From the NCBI GenBank assembly GCA_040758475.1, contig JBFLVN010000049.1, positions 1-16,855 on the forward strand: a stretch of DNA of 16,855 nt. Direction: 5' to 3'. This stretch comes from JBFLVN01 sp040758475. Lineage in GTDB: Bacteria > JAGRBM01. The notes under the pieces were generated by a model. The model worked only from the letters and a program-made list of their open reading frames with translations, was not told where the DNA came from and searched no databases. Shown piece by piece: positions 13,638 to 16,855 of the stretch (position 1 is the first letter of the stretch; each line of letters starts with the position of its first letter). A program made the translations under genes and the position numbers.

Positions 13638-13666
13638 AAGACATTTCCGCGAAAAAATTCTATGAT
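13638..13666 (+). promoter_or_regulatory. Probable sigma-70-type promoter of the 201-residue protein gene
   Basis: AAGACA (13638-13643), 17 nt, and TATGAT (13661-13666) form a recognisable promoter in an unusually A/T-rich patch (GAAAAAATTCTATGAT). Transcription would start near 13673 and give a leader of about 85 nt. Confidence 0.5.
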
Positions 13667-13758
13667 GTTTTCGGTGCTGACGCGGGGCCTCGAAGCCGAT
13701 CGGGAACCCGCCGCCTTGTCTCCCGGTACCGGCCCTCGGGGCATAGGGAGATGCGGCC

Positions 13759-14364
13759 ATGACGGAAATGGCTGTCAAAGGACAGCACGCGATCCGGCAC
13801 CGGAGCGCCAGCAAGGCGGTCTCCACTTCCTCCGAATCCGAATCACCCAAAAAAGGCCTTAGCAAGCTCTTCTGGCTGAGCGAGCGGGAAAAAGCGCTCC
13901 TCGCCCACGCCATCGTGCTCGTGACGGCCCTGGCCAGCACCGCCGAGTCGGAGAGCGCCGAAGCCAATTCCTTCGCCCGGCGCCTGGCCCGGGAATTCTT
14001 CAGCCGCCTCAAGAATCCCTCTTTCCCGGAATTCGCCAACGGCGTTCCCGAGAAGTACGAGGAAGCGGCCCTCGAAATGATCGAAAAGCTCCAGATGTTC
14101 AGCCGCATCGCCGCGACGAGGAAGCGCACCGGCGGCCAGAAATTCACCGAGGGACTGGCCTTGGGCCTCCTCTTCATGAGCAAGCTCATCGACGCGACGC
14201 CCGCCGAAGACCCCCTCGGGGACGCAAACGCCATCCCCGTCGTGGAGGAACAGCTCCAAGGGGAAGTCCTCTCCAAGACCGTCTTTACCGGAGGAATCTC
14301 CCAGGACGACCTGGAGCAGGTGAAGAAAATGTACGAAAACTTAAAGCAGCTCGGGTGGCTGTAA
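13759..14364 (+). CDS. Hypothetical 201-residue soluble protein
   Basis: I do not recognise this protein. The first 35 residues are Ser/Lys/His-rich and probably disordered (SASKAVSTSSESESPKK at 16-32). The rest is mostly helical: FWLSEREKALLAHAIVLVTALAST (38-61), a charged helix ending FARRLAREFFSRLKN (72-86), EKYEEAALEMIEKLQMFSRIAATRKR (98-123), a mildly hydrophobic GLALGLLFMSKLI (132-144) and a closing amphipathic helix DDLEQVKKMYENLKQLGWL (183-201). No signal peptide, metal motif or enzymatic signature is visible. The ATG at 13759 is preceded by AGGGAG (13745-13750) at 8 nt spacing, and codon use matches its neighbours, so it is a real gene. It has its own promoter candidate and inverted repeat upstream and precedes the chemoreceptor gene by 191 nt; a shared role is possible but not shown. 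Confidence 0.8.
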   Translation: MTEMAVKGQHAIRHRSASKAVSTSSESESPKKGLSKLFWLSEREKALLAHAIVLVTALASTAESESAEANSFARRLAREFFSRLKNPSFPEFANGVPEKYEEAALEMIEKLQMFSRIAATRKRTGGQKFTEGLALGLLFMSKLIDATPAEDPLGDANAIPVVEEQLQGEVLSKTVFTGGISQDDLEQVKKMYENLKQLGWL

Positions 14365-14555
14365 AGCGATTCCTGCGCCGCCGGGCTTTTCCTCCGGCAA
14401 ACTGAGCGCCGCTCACCCGCTGGTTGTACCCGTACGAAATTCAGCGCCCGAAGCCCCCTGCCCCGCCTTGCCGCTCCGGTGCCCGGGGGATTAAGTAACT
14501 CCCTTCCAGCAATTTCCGTCCGCACGTGGGGACTCGGGCGGCGGGGCCGGACATC

Positions 14556-16613
14556 ATGGAAAAACCATCCGCCGCCGGGCGCGTCCAGCGCGCCGTCCTG
14601 CGTTCGGTCATCGTGGCCGGGATCGTCGCCGTCGTCCCCGTAGTGGCCGAACTCATCATCTACGTCCATCTCGTAGGGTTCGGCGTCTTCGAAATGGCCA
14701 CGGCCACGGCGGTCCTCCTGCTAATCACGGCCGTGGCGGCGGTCGTCAATCACGGAATGCTCACGAAGGAATGGGCCCCCACCCTCCGATTCCTCGAAGT
14801 CATCGAACGAAGAGAACAGGCCACGGACACCGTCAAGGACGGAGCGGTCCGGGCCGTGCGCTACGGCGCCATCCGCTACATCGTCCGCTCGGCCTTCACG
14901 TGGGCGGGCGCCGGGATCGTGGCGCTTGTGGTCCTCGAAATGAGCGGCCGCCGGACCTACTACTCGACGCTCCTCTTCCTGGGCTTCTTCACCTTCACGT
15001 TCCTGCTCGTCCACGGCCTGTGCTTTCTCACCTACAAATACTGTTTCCGGGAACTCCTCGAAGAAGTCTCGGAGGCGCTCGACGAGGAGCGGGCCGTGCG
15101 TTTGGCGCCGCTCACCCTGCCCCTCAAACTCACCCTGATCCTGCTCGTCGTCTGCGGCATGAGCCTCTCGGCGGTCGCCTCGCTTGGCATCTACCAGCAG
15201 CGGCACGATCTCACGCGCATCTTCACCATGGTCCTCTCCCCCGTCGTGAAGGAAACGGCCGGAAGGGTCCAGGCGGGGGAATCCCCGGAAGCGGCGGCGC
15301 CGCGCCACTGGGGTTTCATCTCCTGGTTCGTCCTCGACGAGAAGGGCGTTCCTTCCGACCCCGCCGCTTTCGGGTGGCTCCACCCCCAGCTCCGCCAGAA
15401 GCTCCTGGAAGCCGGTACCGCGCCCATCATCCAGGACGTGATCCACGACCACTTCCTCCTGGTCGAACCCCTGGGAGGGGGAAGCCGCCTCGTGGCAGCG
15501 GTGGACCGGAGCATTTTCGGAAACCCCCTCAAGGCCGTCACCTTCGGGCAGGCCTTCGTGACGGCGCTCGCGGGCCTGGCCATCGGGTTTTTCCTCTTCG
15601 TCCAGGTGCGGGACGTTTCGGCCCCCGTGCGCCAGCTCCGGGAGCGGGCCGACCGGATCGCCCGGGGAGACCTCTCGGCGGGGCGCGCCGCCTACGCCGA
15701 CGACGAAGTGGGCGTCCTCCTCCTGCTCTTCACCCGCGCTTCGCGCCAGCTCGGGCATGCGCTCGCCGCCTCGCGGCAGCTCGCCCAGCAGGTGGCCGCC
15801 TCGGCGGCCGAGCTCCAGGGGACGGCCCAGAGCCTTCTTTCGTGGAGCGAAGAAGTGCAGCAGAGCGCCCGGGGCGTGGACGGCGCCGTGGCCGAAATCC
15901 AGCAGGGCTCGGAGCAGGTGGACGGGATCATGCGATCGACCAGGGAGGCTGCTTCCCAGGCGGCGGGCCGGGCGTCGCGGGGACAAAACGACCTGGATCA
16001 GGGGGCCGTGCGCCTCCGTCAGCTCGGGCAGGAACTGGCAGGGGTTTTCTCCCTCATCGAGGAACTCTCGGCCCGGGGCGAGCGGATCGGCGGCATCGTG
16101 GAAGCCATCCGGGAGATCACGGCCCAGACGGACCTCCTCAGTTTGAACGCCGCCATCGAGGCCTCCCGGGCGGGAGAGCACGGCCGGGGCTTTGCCGTCG
16201 TGGCCGGGGAAATCCGCAAGCTCGCGGACCGGGCGGAAGCCGAGGCCCGGCAGATCGACGAAGTGGTGCGCGAAGTGGCCGAGGCGACCCTCGAAGCGGC
16301 GAGCCAGGTCCAGGCGGCGCGGGAGGAATTTTCCGCCCGCGAGCAGGGCATCAGCGCCACGGCGGGGAATTTCCAGGAGATTACGAAAGCCTTTGGCGAG
16401 ACGGAAAAGGCCTTCGGGCGCCTGGCCGAGCTCGTCACCCATCAGGCGGGCCGCTCGGGCGAGGCGGCGGCCGCCGCCCGGAAGATCCGGGAAACCCAGG
16501 CCGAACAGGTGACGGCCGCAAGCCAGCTCCACGAGACGGCGGCTAGCCTCCACCATTTGGCCGAAGATTTGGCCAAGCGTTTGGAGCGCTTCCGCGTGGA
16601 ATACGGGGCGTAG
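14556..16613 (+). CDS. Methyl-accepting chemotaxis-type receptor with six predicted membrane helices
   Basis: Numbered from ATG 14556 (685 aa), hydrophobic helices lie at about 14-38, 45-66, 108-128, 137-160, 188-212 and 328-351. The stretch between helices five and six (214-325) is the only sizeable extracytoplasmic domain. A HAMP domain follows (about 352-405: PVRQLRERADRIARGDLS), then a coiled-coil signalling domain with the conserved hairpin tip ITAQTDLLSLNAAIEASRAGE (521-541), which contacts CheA and CheW, and GRGFAVVAGEIRKLADRA. The tip has Asp where most receptors have Asn (QTDLL for QTNLL). No C-terminal CheR/CheB tether is visible. GTG 14526 would add ten residues; neither start has a strong ribosome binding site, and ATG 14556 has a GGGG before it. 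No other chemotaxis gene is in the window, so it is an orphan receptor whose ligand and output are unknown. Confidence 0.88.
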   Translation: MEKPSAAGRVQRAVLRSVIVAGIVAVVPVVAELIIYVHLVGFGVFEMATATAVLLLITAVAAVVNHGMLTKEWAPTLRFLEVIERREQATDTVKDGAVRAVRYGAIRYIVRSAFTWAGAGIVALVVLEMSGRRTYYSTLLFLGFFTFTFLLVHGLCFLTYKYCFRELLEEVSEALDEERAVRLAPLTLPLKLTLILLVVCGMSLSAVASLGIYQQRHDLTRIFTMVLSPVVKETAGRVQAGESPEAAAPRHWGFISWFVLDEKGVPSDPAAFGWLHPQLRQKLLEAGTAPIIQDVIHDHFLLVEPLGGGSRLVAAVDRSIFGNPLKAVTFGQAFVTALAGLAIGFFLFVQVRDVSAPVRQLRERADRIARGDLSAGRAAYADDEVGVLLLLFTRASRQLGHALAASRQLAQQVAASAAELQGTAQSLLSWSEEVQQSARGVDGAVAEIQQGSEQVDGIMRSTREAASQAAGRASRGQNDLDQGAVRLRQLGQELAGVFSLIEELSARGERIGGIVEAIREITAQTDLLSLNAAIEASRAGEHGRGFAVVAGEIRKLADRAEAEARQIDEVVREVAEATLEAASQVQAAREEFSAREQGISATAGNFQEITKAFGETEKAFGRLAELVTHQAGRSGEAAAAARKIRETQAEQVTAASQLHETAASLHHLAEDLAKRLERFRVEYGA

Positions 16614-16665
16614 AAACCGGAACCATCCGCCAGATTCCTTGGCTTGCAAAGCACACCTCACCCCC

Positions 16666-16744
16666 GGGCCTCCGGCCCTGCCCCCTCTCCGTATCGACGG
16701 AGAGGGGGGAGAAAATCCCCCTCCCTGCCGATGCGGGGAGGGGG
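16666..16744. repeat. Cluster of three G/C-rich hairpins (dispersed palindromic repeat type)
   Basis: Three perfect inverted repeats follow one another: GGGCC-TCC-GGCCC (16666-16678); an 11-bp stem CCCCCTCTCCG/CGGAGAGGGGG with a 6-nt loop (16681-16708); and a 9-bp stem CCCCCTCCC/GGGAGGGGG (16717-16744). The flanks CTCACCCCCGGGCC and GGGGCCGGGGGGCGGGG are also roughly complementary. There is no T run, although a role in ending transcription of the receptor gene or stabilising its mRNA 3' end is possible. The CTCACCCC/CCTCTCC style resembles palindromic intergenic repeats of many high-GC genomes. The remaining bases to 16855 hold nothing that I can assign. Confidence 0.65.
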
Positions 16745-16855
16745 CCGGGGGGCGGGGTCTCGCCGCCGCGCGCGCGAGGACGAACCATGGGCTGGTGGTT
16801 GTACGAAACAAGGGTGGCCTTCGGTGGGTGACGGTGGTGAACGGGGTACGGGGGT

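Noticed and set aside
13662..13862. Possible small gene starting at the ATGATG after the -10 box
   Set aside because: The ATG overlaps the predicted -10 box, no ribosome site precedes it, and the frame runs into the well-supported 201-residue gene in another frame.
14365..14555. Possible riboswitch or structured leader before the chemoreceptor gene
   Set aside because: There are a few short G/C-rich inverted repeats (GAGC-GCC-GCTC, for example), but I could not match the conserved core of a known riboswitch such as c-di-GMP-I or cobalamin, and no convincing promoter is visible.
14721..16811. A 696-codon frame antisense to the chemoreceptor gene
   Set aside because: The + strand frame has an unmistakable receptor signalling domain; the antisense product is low-complexity with no recognisable motif.
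16755..16855. Start of another gene at the window edge (ATG 16788)
   Set aside because: The frame closes after fourteen codons, and no ribosome site or family motif is visible.

Overview
The window comes from a high-GC bacterial chromosome, roughly two-thirds G+C by eye, with dense, short-spaced genes and strong G/C wobble bias. Zinc-ribbon/GYF/TPR membrane proteins, an ECF sigma factor with a zinc anti-sigma protein, an orphan chemoreceptor and fatty-acyl/sterol-type CoA metabolism fit a Myxococcota or other former deltaproteobacterium, or a related uncultured phylum. This placement is inference; no rRNA or other taxonomic marker except ribosomal protein L3 is present. I see no tRNA, rRNA, CRISPR array, insertion sequence or phage gene.

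Layout. (1) 13-762, + strand: rplC (ribosomal protein L3) closed by an intrinsic terminator instead of leading into rplD as in a usual S10 operon. (2) 781-2469, + strand: a tightly overlapping trio of a CinA/MoaB-fold protein, an ECF sigma factor that probably starts at a TTG overlapping the previous stop, and a soluble zinc-binding (ZAS) anti-sigma protein. (3) 2516-7981, - strand: two genes 15 nt apart encoding large single-pass membrane proteins of the same plan: N-terminal MJ0042-type zinc ribbon, Pro/Ala/Gly-rich cytosolic linker, GYF_2-like domain, one transmembrane helix, and a TPR-type extracytoplasmic part. This pair is the most interesting part of the window because the cytosolic half resembles that of the myxobacterial focal-adhesion protein GltJ. 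(4) 8094-10319, - strand: an acyl-CoA synthetase followed by a small single-pass membrane protein of unknown function. (5) 10464-11432, + strand: a MaoC-type double hot-dog enoyl-CoA hydratase, divergent from the synthetase across a perfect 16-bp palindrome that looks like a TetR-type operator, and closed by an excellent terminator. (6) 11467-13598, + strand: an extended SDR and then an unassigned radical SAM protein with a Cys-rich C-terminal part. (7) 13759-16613, + strand: a 201-residue unknown protein and a six-helix methyl-accepting chemotaxis-type receptor. (8) 16614-16855: no gene; a cluster of three G/C-rich hairpins that looks like a dispersed palindromic repeat.

How the genes may work together. 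The synthetase and hydratase would activate an acyl or sterol-side-chain acid and hydrate its enoyl-CoA under one shared operator. The sigma/anti-sigma pair forms a self-contained regulatory switch. The two zinc-ribbon/GYF/TPR proteins probably form one envelope-spanning assembly that couples a cytosolic signal to an extracytoplasmic TPR scaffold. No intergenic stretch exceeds 300 bases.
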